From an uncultured Clostridia bacterium (GTDB lineage Bacteria; Bacillota_A; Clostridia; TANB77; CAG-508), in assembly GCA_947624725.1 (NCBI GenBank), contig CANQLP010000020.1, forward strand, positions 1 through 22,862: a DNA stretch of 22,862 bases, written 5' to 3'. Within the stretch, counting starts at the first letter, position 1. Each line of letters begins with the position of its first letter. Position numbers and translations under genes: made by a program. This document shows, piece by piece, positions 7,493-17,415 of this stretch. The notes under the pieces were generated by a model. The model did no database searches and was not told the DNA's origin. It saw nothing but the letters and a program-made list of their open reading frames with translations.

Positions 7493-10400
7493 TCACTCAC
7501 TTTTAAACTTTTCCCATAGTTCTTCTTTTGAAAGATTCGGAATATAGTTATATTCATTTCCAAATTTATTTTTATCAAACTGGCATATTGCTTTATATGA
7601 GCAATAATCACATGGCGTCATCTTATTCTTATAATATGGTCTTATATTTATATTTCCCTTAAGTATTTCATTTGAAATATTTTTTATCGTCTTAATTATA
7701 TATTTTTGTAATATCTTAAACTCATCTTTAGAGGCCACACTTGATTTTTGTTCAGATATTGTCTCATCATTTTTTATATAAGCTGGAACTATATCAGAAA
7801 GGCCTGCATCAAGTGACTTATCCATCATTCTTATTAATTTCACATCTGCAACAAGAAGCCCTTTCATCCTAAAGTTTTTCTTTATGTCCTCTTCTATTTC
7901 TTCCTTTGTTTTTCTTTTATCAATTCTTTCCTCAATTAGATTAAAATACAAAACAGCTGCTGGCTCTAAATCTTCAAATTTACAAGCAGCATCTAGATAA
8001 GTCAAAAGTTGTAATTGTAAGCCATACGCCACATCATTTAATCTAATATTGTTACTAGAAGATTTATAGTCTATGATTCTTAAATATCTTCCTGCTTCAT
8101 CTTTTGCAATATCGACTCTATCAATTTTTCCAACAATTTCTACCTTTTTGCCATCATCTAAATTTATTGTGATTGGAGGATATTTCTTATCTTCTCCAAA
8201 TTCTACTTCATGTCCAAATACATCAAAATCACTTTCTGTTATAGATAATATTATATATTTCATTGCCTTAATTATAAGTCTTTTTAATCTAAATGTTTGA
8301 TTTTTAAACTTTGCAGAGCTTGTAAATATATAATTTCTTGGAAGATTCAATTTTTCATCTACTATTTTTTCAATTATTTCCTTTACTTCATTTTCTTCAA
8401 TTTCTCGTAAATTTATATCTCTTGACTCTATCTCTGTAAAAAATGAATCTATAACATCATGCATAAAGCTTCCTGTATCTAGCCCTTCTAGTTTAAAGGT
8501 TTCTTTTTCTTTAAGTTTTAGCCCATATGTTAAATAAAATGAAAATGGACATTTCTGAAAACTTTCTAGTCTTGATACACTAGTTTTTAGTGTATCTCCA
8601 TAAAGTTTTTTTATATTTTTTTCATTTATAGCTTCTGGAACATTTTTAAAATCTAAAGCTGTAGTTGCTCTTTTTAGCTTATCTTTCCATTCTTCATCTT
8701 GCTCAAATATTTTATATACATCAAACCAAATTTTTTCTATTTCTTTTCCGTCTTTAAAATTTCTAATATTAAGAAGCAGTTCATCAAATACAGCATCTTT
8801 TACACTAATAAATGTACTCTTTTTTATAATATCACTTTCCTCTTTAATATTTGGAAATATCTTTTTTACTTTGAGTAAGAGTACAGATTGTTTTTGTGAT
8901 GAGCCATCTGTATCTGCTGAAACATATGATAAATACAGTTTTTCTTCACTTGTTGAAAATGCTTTATATATATTGAAATTATCATCATATAAAGTTTCTA
9001 ATGTCGTTTTTGCAAGTTCTACTCCCTTTTCTTTTAGTACTTCTCTATCACTATCATTTAAAAATCCTTCATCATTATTTACACTTGGAAAATTTCCATC
9101 ATTTAGCCCAATTACAAATATTATCTTTACTTTGTGACTTCTAGATCTATCAATATCTCCGGGCTGTTACTTCATCAAAACCTGCTGGAAGTTTACCAAG
9201 TTCATTTTCTGAAAAAGATATTTTTAAGAATGAGACATATTTTTCAAATGTTAAATTTTCATCTTTAAAAATTTTTGCAATTTCATCTAGTATTTTTATA
9301 ACTACATTAAAACTTGCTTCATATTCACTTGCAAGGTCTGGATTTTGTTTTTCTAAATTCTTTGCTTTTTCTTGTAACTTTTTATCAATTTCATTTTGAA
9401 TTAAGAAATTATATATCGCCTTGCTTAATTCTTCTCCTGTCATATTTTTATAGCATTCGCGATTAAATGCAACTAGTGGAGAAATTACTTTTTCTCTTAT
9501 TTTGTTCATTTCTTTTATAGTTTTTTCATCTTCTCCAAAATTCCATTCTTCTTTATACCACTTTGAGTATTTTATTCCCCATTTTTTACAAAAGTTTTCT
9601 AACTTATATATCTCTTCATCTGAAATTCCACAGAACTTAGTCTTTACATAGCTTATGACACTTTCATATGACCAGTTTTTTGCAAATACATCTAAAAGAC
9701 TTATAATATATTTTATTAATATATTTTGGCTCAAATCCTTCTTCTCATCTATATATACAGGGATTTTGTATTTTGAGAATATGCCCTTTATTAATCCTGA
9801 ATATGTATCAATATTTTTTGTAATAATTCCTATTTCTTTGAATCTATATCCATTATCTCTTACATTTTCTATAATTTTATTTGCAACATACTCTACTTCT
9901 GAGTATGGATTAGATGCCAAAAATAGCTTAATCGCTTTGTTTTCCTTATCAAATCTTTTATATATATTTGCATATATATTTTGCTCTAAGTGCAATAACT
10001 CATCTGACTTAAACCTGTAACTCTTATTTAAAAATACAGGTTTTGCAATTTCTATATTATTTGCCTCAGCAATTTTTAGAATTCTTGATGCTGTAACTTT
10101 ATTAGTATAAAATATGTCAGTATCTAAATTTTTATCCAAATCCAAATTGTCGGCACATATTGTAACATATAAATCTTTTGAACATTTTAATAATTCTTCA
10201 ATAACTCTATATTCCTGTGGAGTAAAGCCTGCAAATTCATCTATAAAAATTATAGAATCATTAAAAATCGTGGTATTTTTAATATTATTTGCAAGATATG
10301 TCAAAGAATCATCTTCATCTAAAAATTTTCCTTCTATGTTTTCTTCAAATTTAGAATAAACAAGTTCCATTTCATGCAATTTTTCTTTTAAATATCTATC

Positions 10401-10823
10401 TTCTATGCTTTCTTCTATCTCTTTTAGCTTTTCTTTCGTAATATTATGCTTCTTAAATTCTGTAATACTTCTTCCTATTACTTCTACATTTTCTAGATTT
10501 TTTCCAAGTAGTTCTAACTCTTTTTTAGAATCATCTAATATGTTATATATAAGCATTGACTTTCCAAAACTTTGAATAGCATTTAAGTTGTTTCCGACTT
10601 CATTTATTACTCTATATGCCATACGCGAAAAAGTCAAAACCTCTGCGTTTAATGAAGCCTTTTCTTCTAACTCTTCAAGAAGCTTCTTTTCAGCTGTGAA
10701 TGAAAATTGCTCAGGGGTTATTATATATATTTTATTTTTCTCTTTAATTAATTCCTTTATTTTTTTAAATATATATGTTGTCTTTCCGCTTCCTGCTCTA
10801 CCATAGACTATGTTTAATTTCAA
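7493..10823 (-). CDS. addB: AddB, ATP-dependent helicase/nuclease subunit B (one CGG recoding site)
   Basis: AddB partners AddA in the Firmicutes double-strand-break resection complex that recognises Chi and feeds RecA. The restored 1109-aa protein begins with Walker A GRAGSGKTTYIF, and has helicase-like segments (IITPEQFSFTAEKKLL, IFIDEFAGFTPQEY, IIFVIGLNDGNFPS). The C-terminal nuclease domain has GKIDRVDI and YLRIIDYKSS. The Fe-S staple is visible: one cysteine in SFQKCPFSFYL and three in CDYCSYKAIC. The start is TTG at 10823, with AAAGGA ten bases upstream. One shift at Gly555 restores VTAGDIDRSR. AddA is not adjacent, which is unusual. It is part of a packed run with ogg upstream and coaE downstream. 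Confidence 0.93.
9158..9161 (-). other. CGGA +1 recoding site in addB (Gly555)
   Basis: In-frame CGG after GCC. Skipping the C restores VTAGDIDRSR and an open frame of another 554 codons to the Fe-S nuclease end. Frame 0 stops after RRY. Confidence 0.88.
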
Positions 10824-10851
10824 TTTGTTTTAGTCCTTTCTGAAATTTATT

Positions 10852-11715
10852 TTACCCATTTCTTCTTTGATAGAATAAATATTGCTGTGCAAGACCTGCT
10901 AAGTCAGCATATTTTTCTTTTGCAAGCTTTTGCAAAAGTTCTTTTGAGACCTTATTCTCATCTGGATTTTTTATATAAAGTTCATTCATTACTCGTCTGA
11001 CCCATACATCTACCGGAAATACCTCAAATCTATGTAAAGAAAATAGCATAATGCAATCTGCAACTTTTCTTCCAACTCCTGGAAGTGCCATTAATTTTTC
11101 TCTTAAAACCTCTACATCCTGCTCATCTCTTAATTCATCTACCGTTACTTCTTTTTCCATGAACATTTTGCATGTATCATAAACTCTTTTATCTCTAAAG
11201 CCCATTCGAGTTTCTCTTAAATCTTTTACACTAGCTTTGCTTAATTCTTCAATGCTTGGAAATGTATAATATGCCTTTCCTTTAAATTCTATTTTTTTAC
11301 CATATTCTTTAGAAAGTCTTTCAATAATTCCTTTAATTCTTGGAATATTGTTATTTGCAGAAATTATAAAGGATATAATAGTCTCCCACAAATCCTGTCT
11401 TAAAATTCTAATTCCTTTGCCATATTTTACACTTTCTTTTAAATGTTCATCAATGCTTGCAAGCTTTGTTTTTATTTTTTTATAATCAGTATCTAAATCA
11501 AAATACTCTTTGCAAACTTCTTCTATATCTCCTTCACAAATTCCTTCAAAGACAACATCCTCATTTTCTTTTTTTACATTAAGTACATTGTTTTTAAAAA
11601 TTCCTGTATAACTCTTGTCCTCTTCTTCATTCCACCTAAAACATTGTCCGCAATCAAATATATCTTTTAATTCAAAGGAATCTGCATTTTTTAAGATATA
11701 CTTTTGTTCTTTCAT
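10852..11715 (-). CDS. ogg: 8-oxoguanine DNA glycosylase (OGG1/HhH-GPD family)
   Basis: It excises oxidised guanine and cuts the abasic strand in base excision repair. The 287-aa protein has the N-terminal OGG domain with the FDCGQCFRW signature (residues 20-28), then the helix-hairpin-helix LPGVGRKVADC (211-221) with catalytic Lys217, and the GPD-loop aspartate Asp236 in PVDVWVRR. The asparagine-rich ISANNNIPRIKG stretch is also typical. Start ATG at 11715 with AAGGAG seven bases upstream. It is intact and has no in-frame CGG. addB follows after 28 bases, so they are likely co-transcribed. A structured leader candidate sits directly upstream. Confidence 0.93.
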   Translation of the reverse strand: MKEQKYILKNADSFELKDIFDCGQCFRWNEEEDKSYTGIFKNNVLNVKKENEDVVFEGICEGDIEEVCKEYFDLDTDYKKIKTKLASIDEHLKESVKYGKGIRILRQDLWETIISFIISANNNIPRIKGIIERLSKEYGKKIEFKGKAYYTFPSIEELSKASVKDLRETRMGFRDKRVYDTCKMFMEKEVTVDELRDEQDVEVLREKLMALPGVGRKVADCIMLFSLHRFEVFPVDVWVRRVMNELYIKNPDENKVSKELLQKLAKEKYADLAGLAQQYLFYQRRNG

Positions 11716-11729
11716 TTTTGCTCTCCTTT

Positions 11730-11821
11730 AAAATAAGAATCCAAAAAGAGCAAAGTCCTCTGGCGTCCTTTGCCTACGCCCCTTTAAGCTTCCGACTTCT
11801 ATCTTTTTGAATTCTTATTTT
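11730..11821 (-). ncRNA. Structured intergenic element: 20-bp closing stem with GC-rich core (candidate leader RNA)
   Basis: Arms at 11730-11749 and 11802-11821 are inverted repeats over 20 bases with one difference, which is a G-U pair if read from the minus strand but a C/A mismatch from the plus strand. Inside (minus strand) are stem AAGTC/GACTT and hairpin GGCGT/ACGCC; its loop contains GCAAAG, complementary to CTTTGC next to the closing stem, so a pseudoknot is possible. The core is about half GC in a ~30% GC background. It lies between hpf and ogg, ending just before the ogg ribosome binding site. It could be an hpf terminator, an ogg leader switch or a small repeat element. I do not recognise a known class. 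Confidence 0.55.
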
Positions 11822-11847
11822 TATAATTATTCTTAAGCCAAATTGTT

Positions 11848-12387
11848 TTAGGCTTCTGGTTCAACTAATCCATAATTTTTGCCATCTTTTAATCTAAAGA
11901 TTACATTTACTTTTCCTGTATCTACATTTATAAATGTAAGGAAGTTATTACCCTTTTTCTCCTCTAACTTTAACTTTGCATCTTCTGGAGCAATTGGTTT
12001 TATTTCATAATATAGAGTCTTAAGAATCTCGTCTGTTACTTCTTTTTCTTCTGTTCCTATTGTAAATCCTTCTTCTTTTACTCTAATTGATTCTTCCTTA
12101 TTTACTCTTTCTCTTTTTGTTTTAGCTTTTCTAATTTGTCCTTCTAATATGTCTATATCTTTATCAATTGATGCATATAAATCTCTATGTTCTGTTACTG
12201 CTCTAAATGTGTTTGCTCTTGTGATAACATGCATTTCTGCAATTTGCATATTTTTCTCAGTTCTGATTGTAACATCTACATCAAAATCTTCATCAAAATA
12301 TTTCTCTATTCTCTCTAGTTTTTTCTCTACATAATCCTTTATTGCATCAGTTGCTTTTAAATCTTTTCCTGTAATTTTAATGTTCAT
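11848..12387 (-). CDS. hpf: Long-form ribosome hibernation promoting factor HPF
   Basis: Long HPF binds the 30S subunit in stationary phase and dimerises ribosomes into inactive 100S particles. The 179-aa protein has the N-terminal S30AE/RaiA domain (MNIKITGKDLKATDAIKDYVEKK to about residue 100), a charged linker, and the C-terminal dimerisation domain (IKPIAPEDAKLKLEEKKGNNFLTFIN). This is the expected two-domain length. Start ATG at 12387 with AAGGAGG five bases upstream. It has its own promoter about 90 bases upstream and is intact, without in-frame CGG. Confidence 0.95.
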   Translation of the reverse strand: MNIKITGKDLKATDAIKDYVEKKLERIEKYFDEDFDVDVTIRTEKNMQIAEMHVITRANTFRAVTEHRDLYASIDKDIDILEGQIRKAKTKRERVNKEESIRVKEEGFTIGTEEKEVTDEILKTLYYEIKPIAPEDAKLKLEEKKGNNFLTFINVDTGKVNVIFRLKDGKNYGLVEPEA

Positions 12388-12473
12388 AAAAACCTCCTTG
12401 AATCTGCAATTACTTTGCTTTATTTTGCAAGTAATGCTTTAATTTGTTTAGTTCTTTCGTTCTCTTCGCTTTT

Positions 12474-12502
12474 ATTATACATTAATTATTTGCAACTTGC
12501 AA
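12474..12502 (-). promoter_or_regulatory. Promoter of hpf
   Basis: On the minus strand TTGCAA (12502-12497) is followed after 17 bases by a perfect TATAAT (12479-12474). TTGCAA is repeated at 12490-12495. It leaves a leader of about 80 bases before hpf. Confidence 0.6.
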
Positions 12503-12584
12503 GGCTTTTTGTTAAGAAAAATTTGCTTAATCTTTTTGTAGTATGTATAACACTCTTACACATTTTTCGAAGGACTTTTAAAAT

Positions 12585-12617
12585 CAAGGGTTCTAATTTT
12601 AAAAATTAGAACCCTTG
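12585..12617 (-). terminator. Terminator after the SASP gene
   Basis: A perfect inverted repeat of 16 bases per arm (12585-12600 and 12602-12617) forms a strong hairpin 32 bases past the SASP stop. The minus-strand T-run after it is short (ATTTT). It separates the SASP gene from the hpf promoter. Confidence 0.8.
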
Positions 12618-12648
12618 CACCATTATTCTATTTTTTACTTAACCACTA

Positions 12649-12819
12649 CTATTCAACACTTCTATTTGCTATTTCTATTGCCTTTGACACTATCTGTCCA
12701 CAGGTTTTTGAAGAAACATTTTTCCATCCTCCATCTTGTTTTACTTCATCATATACACCAAGTTCTTTTGCAATTTCTTCTTTTAACTTTTCAGACATTT
12801 TACTTGTTTTTTGAGTCAT
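12649..12819 (-). CDS. Alpha/beta-type small acid-soluble spore protein
   Basis: SASPs coat and protect DNA in the dormant spore and are degraded by the GPR protease at germination. The 56-aa product has the family pattern: EEIAKELGV, matching the GPR cleavage site consensus, and the second half SSKTCGQIVSKAIEIAN, comparable to the DNA-binding C-terminal helix. Start ATG at 12819 with a very strong GGAGG eight bases upstream, fitting a highly expressed spore gene. It sits between ypeB and its own terminator. It is shorter and more divergent than classical SspA/SspB. Confidence 0.85.
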   Translation of the reverse strand: MTQKTSKMSEKLKEEIAKELGVYDEVKQDGGWKNVSSKTCGQIVSKAIEIANRSVE

Positions 12820-12855
12820 AAAAACTACCTCCTCTTATGTGGTTTCAGTACGCAT

Positions 12856-12872
12856 ATATAGCTATGCTATAT
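12856..12872. promoter_or_regulatory. Inverted repeat upstream of the SASP gene
   Basis: ATATAGC and GCTATAT flank a 3-base spacer, 37 bases upstream of the SASP start and just past the ypeB stop. It may be an operator. I could not find a convincing sigma-G promoter around it. Confidence 0.3.
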
Positions 12873-12909
12873 TATTATCTGCAACTTAAAAAAATTTATT
12901 ACACATTTT

Positions 12910-14302
12910 TTAAGTTGTTAATGTCCCATTTGGAGTATTAACTATCATCAATATATCCTCTTCTTTACCATTCTCAGCATTTATATAGACTAAAAATTCA
13001 TTATCTCCGACTTTTCCTTTAAACTCCCAACATAATTTTTCTGTATTGTATTCTGTTGGAATTATTGCCAAATTTTCACTATTTATCTCAATTCTTTTAT
13101 TTAACCCTTCTCTTGCTTCCTCTTTTGAAATTATATTTTCAGAAATTTCTCTTTCCTGATGACAATTCAAATATCCTGCAGATTCCATTCCAAGAATTTC
13201 ACCGATTATCCATTGCAATTTTTAGCTTTATCAAATCAGAATAAACAACTGCAGTATCTTGCGTATATGCAAAATTTATGACTATATTACCATTTTGCCT
13301 CATATAATATGTCTCTTTCATATTTTTATATCCTTTTTCATCAAGAAATTTTTTACCAATTTCAATTGCTTCTTCTGGACTTATTTTTTCCTCCGTTATC
13401 TCCCTATAATAATTCATATAAACAACATGTCCACCTTTTTTTGACACTGCAATTGTCATTACATTTTCATCATCTTTTTTCACTTCAAAAGTAAATGATT
13501 GTATATTTCCATTCTCTGATATTCCTTTTGCTTCAATCTTATCATCACTTGCACCTGTAAAATCTTTTACAATTTCTTTTGCCTTATTTTCATCTATTTC
13601 ATCTCCAGTTAATCCTTTTTTCTCTGGAGATACCATATGCTCAGAAAAAGCTCCATCATATATTAGCCCTGTATACTCACTAAATGTTCCTTCAATATTT
13701 CCAAAACTTCCTCCAGCATCACTACTTACTTGTTGTGCGAAGGCTTTTCCACCTTCCTTTGTAACTTCTCCCCACTCTAGACTGCCATCATTTATCTCAC
13801 TTTCAAGTTGATTTAAAGTATTTTTTAAGTCTACTGAATAAGCATGTAAGTCTTCAATATTTTTTAGGTCTTCATCAGATAAATCTTCTCCTGCAATTGA
13901 TTTCATTGAAAGCGAATAACTATAATCACTAACTTGATTTAAAAATTTTTCTGCATTTGATAATCCTTCCGTTTTTATAGGTATTTGCGATAAATATACT
14001 ACTCCTAAATTTGCTTTATTCCAAATATTACTTAATGTTTTTGCTTCATGCTCTGCAGTTGATGTTATACTAGCTTTTGCAAGATATGTTTCTATTTCAT
14101 CTGCACAGTTTACAAGTTCATAGAAATACATATTATATGAATTTTCTGATACCATTTGAAAATCTCTTTGTTTTTTATAAGTATATATTCCAAGAGCTAT
14201 AACTGCTGCTAAAAGTATAAGTACAAATATAGCAAGTGTAAGCATATGCCTATCTTTAAGCCTATTTTTCCAATCTGTAAACTTTGTTTTCATATTTTCC
14301 AT
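12910..14302 (-). CDS. ypeB: Germination protein YpeB (one CGG recoding site)
   Basis: YpeB stabilises and localises the cortex-lytic enzyme SleB in spores. The 463-aa restored protein has an N-terminal membrane segment (LTLAIFVLILLAAVIALGIY, residues 22-41), the coiled-coil first half, and C-terminal PepSY-like repeats (EIVKDFTGASDDKIEAKGI; EEAIEIGKKFLDEKGY). Near the end the shift restores IAMDNGEILGMESAGYL, a hallmark YpeB stretch. Length is close to the ~450 aa of Bacillus YpeB. Start ATG at 14302 with GGAGG eight bases upstream. The usual partner sleB is not adjacent. Confidence 0.92.
13201..13204 (-). other. CGGT +1 recoding site in ypeB, directly before an in-frame UGA (Gly367)
   Basis: In-frame codons are AAT CGG TGA. 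Skipping the C reads GGT GAA and restores MDNGEILGMESAGYL. Frame 0 would end YpeB at once. Confidence 0.88.
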
Positions 14303-14360
14303 CTACATTTCCTCCAAAATAATTTTATTAATATTATTCCTTACTTTGGAAGAATTATAC

Positions 14361-14391
14361 AAAAATTAGACTAAATTGCTTTAGTCTAATT
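14361..14391 (-). terminator. Terminator overlapping the glycosyltransferase stop codon
   Basis: A 12-bp stem (14364-14375 with 14380-14391) has a 4-base loop and is followed on the minus strand by TTTTT. The TAG stop at 14386-14388 lies inside the stem, so a terminating ribosome would cover it. Confidence 0.85.
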
Positions 14392-15511
14392 CTCTCCAAA
14401 CAAAGTATTACAAATTGATTCTCCTGCATTTTTATTTGAAAATCTATTTATATTTTCCTTTATTTTTTCTATATTCTCTCCATACAGTATTTCTTCTACC
14501 TTTTTTGTGATATCTTCACCTTTTTTTAGCCATACTGCAAGATTTCTTTTTTCCAAAAATTCTGCATTTTCTTCTTCTTGCCCAGGTATCGGATTAATAA
14601 GTAGCATAGGTACACTCGATGCTAAACATTCTGATACTGTTATTCCTCCGAGGTTTTGTTATAACTAAGTCAGCAATGCTCATAAGCTCTGGCACTTTTT
14701 CTGTAAATTCTATTATTTTTACATTTTCATTTTTTAAGTCTTCACTAATCTCTCTAAATTTTTCATATACCTTTTCATTCTTACCTGATATTGCAACCAG
14801 TTGAGTATCATCTCTTAACGATTTTATCAAATTTTCTATGTAATCAAAAATATTTTTTCTCGCAAGTCCCATTTTACCACCTGCAAAAAATATGATTGTC
14901 TTTAGATTATCTTTTAAATTAAATTCATTCAAAACTAAATTCCTATCGTATTTTTCAGAAAATCTAGGAGATATTGGCATACCTGTTACATATATTTTAT
15001 CACTATCTACTCCGTATTTTATTAATTCTTGCTTCATATTTTCATTTGAAACAAAAAATTTCTCTAAATACTTATGATTTACAAGCCATTGCTCATGATA
15101 TTTAAAATCTGTCATAATTGTTGCAACTGGAATAGTAATCTTTCCTTTTTTCTTTAAATTGCCACATATAGCACTTGAAAATGGATGAGATGAAATTATA
15201 TAATCTGGATTTTTTTCTTTAATTAACCTACAAAGCTTATTCGAGAAAAGTTTATTTGTGCTATTTACCATGTGTGATATTGGTCCTTTTCTTGCTGCTC
15301 CATATGCGATTCCCCATAATTTTGGAGTTTTCTTTGTCATCCTTTCATAACCTTTAACTGTTACATAGTTTACTGTTTTACTCAAATACTCCATACAATC
15401 TATCATTTCTGCCTCATACTCTGGATGGAGCTTTTCTATTATCTCTTTCATGGATTTAGCGGTGCTATAATGTCCCCCACCATATGAAGCATAAAATATT
15501 AAAACTTTCAT
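14386..15511 (-). CDS. MGDG synthase/UgtP-like diacylglycerol glycosyltransferase, GT28 type (one CGG recoding site)
   Basis: The family adds sugar from UDP-glucose or UDP-galactose to diacylglycerol, making membrane glycolipids and lipoteichoic acid anchors at the inner membrane face. The restored 374-aa protein has the N-terminal MGDG-synthase motif YASYGGGHYSTAKSMKE, then PDYIISSHPFSSA, a central IIFFAGGKMG, and the donor-binding segment ADLVITKPGGITVSECLA, whose first glycine is the recoded codon (Gly288). Start ATG at 15511; AAAGGA lies about 16 bases upstream, unusually far. It is flanked by terminators on both sides and so is probably a single-gene unit. Confidence 0.88.
14647..14650 (-). 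other. CGGA +1 recoding site in glycosyltransferase (Gly288)
   Basis: In-frame CGG after CCT. Skipping the C restores the donor-binding VITKPGGITVSE. Frame 0 gives KPRRNNSIRMF and stops. Confidence 0.88.
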
Positions 15512-15572
15512 TTTTTATACTTTTGTATTCCTTTCTTTTTTAATTCTTAAATATTCTATCATATAATAAGGC

Positions 15573-15611
15573 AAAAATCAAAAAGATGTTAGAAAAATTT
15601 CTAACATCTTT
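15573..15611 (-). terminator. Terminator after the M23 peptidase gene
   Basis: An 11-bp perfect stem (15582-15592 with 15601-15611), an 8-base loop, and a minus-strand tail TTTTGATTTTTG. It starts 12 bases after the M23 stop. Confidence 0.88.
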
Positions 15612-15623
15612 ATTCACATATTT

Positions 15624-16598
15624 TTATACATAGAATTCTGGATTATATGCAACATCATTTACTCTTATTTCAAAATGTAAATGTGAACCTTGAGAATCTC
15701 CTGTATTTCCTACTTTTGCAATTACATCTCCTTGGCTTACATAGTCTCCAACTTTACAACATAAGCTACTACAATGTCCATAATATGTTTGTACTCCATC
15801 CCCATGTGAAATGATAACTAAATATCCATATCCACCACTATTCCATCCTGAGAATGTAACTGTACCTTCTGCTGCAGCTTTAATTGGTGTTCCTGTAGGT
15901 GCTCCATAATCTAATCCTTTATGATATGAATTCCAGCGTGGAGCAAATCTTGATGTAATTGTTGCAGTTATAGGTTTCATAAATGCAATTGCTATTGGTT
16001 TATATGTTGTACCACCATTTCCAGCTCTTGTAACTCTTCCCATATTAGCTTTAATTTCTGGTGTAATTTTGTTTTCATATAAATCATTTACTGCAGTAGA
16101 AACATCAGTAAATGCAACTTTCTCTGTTTCATATTTTGCAACTATCGATAAATCATCTGCATTTTTACTATCTTTTTCTTTTAATTTATTAACTACATCA
16201 TCTGCTTCTTCAAATGATTGAACATATATCTTTTCTTCACCATTTACTGCTACTGAATAATAATTATAATATGAAACTCCAGTTCCCGTAATCTTTTGAT
16301 AAATTTCTTCTTCATTTGTTTCTATACCTCTTTTTAAGAAGCAAAGCTTATATGATGGTCTATTTTCCATTTGAACAAATGCTACATCTTCTCCATCATC
16401 ACCCTTTTCCATGAAACTGTTTATTCTCTTTTGAAATGCTGCCTTATTATCAATATAGCCAAGTTCTTCTCCATTAAAGGTTACGCTATAAATTGGTTTA
16501 TATATGCTCATAATTATTGTAACAATTATTATGGTACTAATTACAAATAATGATATAAATTTTACACTAGTTCTTAGTCCGATTAGTAATTTCTTCAT
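15624..16598 (-). CDS. Membrane-anchored M23 (LytM) peptidoglycan endopeptidase
   Basis: M23 zinc peptidases cut peptide cross-links of peptidoglycan outside the membrane. The 324-aa protein has an N-terminal membrane anchor (residues ~12-33, FISLFVISTIIIVTIIMSIY), a ~170-aa extracellular region, and a C-terminal LytM domain with zinc ligands HKGLDYG (near 225), GYLVIISHGDGVQTYYGH and the final HLHFEIRV. I chose the ATG at 16598 because GGAG lies five bases upstream. It has its own probable promoter and terminator. The regulator-like long stalk, and the spore genes nearby, fit a role in sporulation or cell separation, but that is inference. No in-frame CGG. Confidence 0.88.
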   Translation of the reverse strand: MKKLLIGLRTSVKFISLFVISTIIIVTIIMSIYKPIYSVTFNGEELGYIDNKAAFQKRINSFMEKGDDGEDVAFVQMENRPSYKLCFLKRGIETNEEEIYQKITGTGVSYYNYYSVAVNGEEKIYVQSFEEADDVVNKLKEKDSKNADDLSIVAKYETEKVAFTDVSTAVNDLYENKITPEIKANMGRVTRAGNGGTTYKPIAIAFMKPITATITSRFAPRWNSYHKGLDYGAPTGTPIKAAAEGTVTFSGWNSGGYGYLVIISHGDGVQTYYGHCSSLCCKVGDYVSQGDVIAKVGNTGDSQGSHLHFEIRVNDVAYNPEFYV

Positions 16599-16664
16599 AA
16601 GCACTCCTTTGTATAATTTTTATTTCCTTACGGATAAATACATCTCCCTTTTGCTTACTAATAG

Positions 16665-16693
16665 ATTTTACCTTATTTACCTTTTTTATTCAA
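16665..16693 (-). promoter_or_regulatory. Probable promoter of the M23 gene
   Basis: On the minus strand TTGAAT (16693-16688) is 17 bases from TAAAAT (16670-16665), about 65 bases upstream of the M23 start. Confidence 0.45.
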
Positions 16694-16714
16694 TTATTGT
16701 ATTCATTAAATTTA

Positions 16715-16768
16715 TATTTTTTTCTCTCGTTTTCTCCTGTTTTCTCTTTTTTTCTCTCTTATCCTCTG
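16715..16768 (-). repeat. Polypurine tract between recR and the M23 gene
   Basis: The minus strand is almost all A and G for about 50 bases, with repeated GAGA/GGAGAAAAC-like units (the plus strand is TTTTCTC-rich). It lies upstream of the M23 promoter. No coding potential is seen in it. Confidence 0.5.
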
Positions 16769-16792
16769 TTTTAAAATATCTTAATTTTTTCT

Positions 16793-17395
16793 TTATAATT
16801 CGTGTCTTCCCTCGAGTGCTTTGGCTAGAGTTACCTCATCCGTAAACTCTAAGTCTCCTCCCACTGGAATACCATGCGCTATTCTTGTAACTTTAATATT
16901 AAGTGGTTTTAGCAGTTTAGAGATGTACATGGCAGTTGCTTCTCCTTCTACCCTTGGATTTGTTGCAACAATTACTTCTTTAATATCTGGGCTTTCTTGT
17001 ATTCGCGTAAGCAATTCCTTGATTTTTATATCATCAGGTCCAATCCCATTCATTGGAGATATTGACCCATGCAATATATGATACACTCCTTTAAACTCAT
17101 GTGTTCTCTCCATTGCAATTACATCTTTTACATCCTCTACAACGCATATTAAAGAATGATCTCTTTTAGGACTTGCACATATTGGGCATGGATCTGTATC
17201 AGAAATATTAAAACATACAGAGCAATATTTTAAGTTTGCTTTTGCCTTTACTATTGAATTAATAAAATCCTGTACATATTCATCACTTGAATTTAATATA
17301 TGAAACGCAAGTCTTATTGCAGTTTTGTGTCCAATGCTTGGTAATTTTTCAAATTCTTCTATTAATTTTTCTATTGATGGCGAATAATATGACAT
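16793..17395 (-). CDS. recR: Recombination mediator RecR
   Basis: RecR works with RecF and RecO to load RecA on gapped DNA. The 200-aa protein has the helix-hairpin-helix ([19 protein letters not shown], residues ~16-34), the four-cysteine zinc motif C58, C61, C70, C73, and the Toprim domain ([34 protein letters not shown]). It ends [18 protein letters not shown], typical of RecR. Start ATG at 17395 with GAGG seven bases upstream. It follows ybaB by 20 bases in the classical dnaX-ybaB-recR order. No in-frame CGG. Confidence 0.97.
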   Translation of the reverse strand: MSYYSPSIEKLIEEFEKLPSIGHKTAIRLAFHILNSSDEYVQDFINSIVKAKANLKYCSVCFNISDTDPCPICASPKRDHSLICVVEDVKDVIAMERTHEFKGVYHILHGSISPMNGIGPDDIKIKELLTRIQESPDIKEVIVATNPRVEGEATAMYISKLLKPLNIKVTRIAHGIPVGGDLEFTDEVTLAKALEGRHEL

Positions 17396-17415
17396 AAGTT
17401 TTCCTCGCTTTTTGA

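Noticed and set aside
11730..11821. Known riboswitch (c-di-GMP-I) or raiA motif next to hpf
   Set aside because: The resemblance is limited to short GGCAAA and GGACGC pieces; the expected c-di-GMP stems are absent. The raiA motif normally precedes hpf, while this element follows it.
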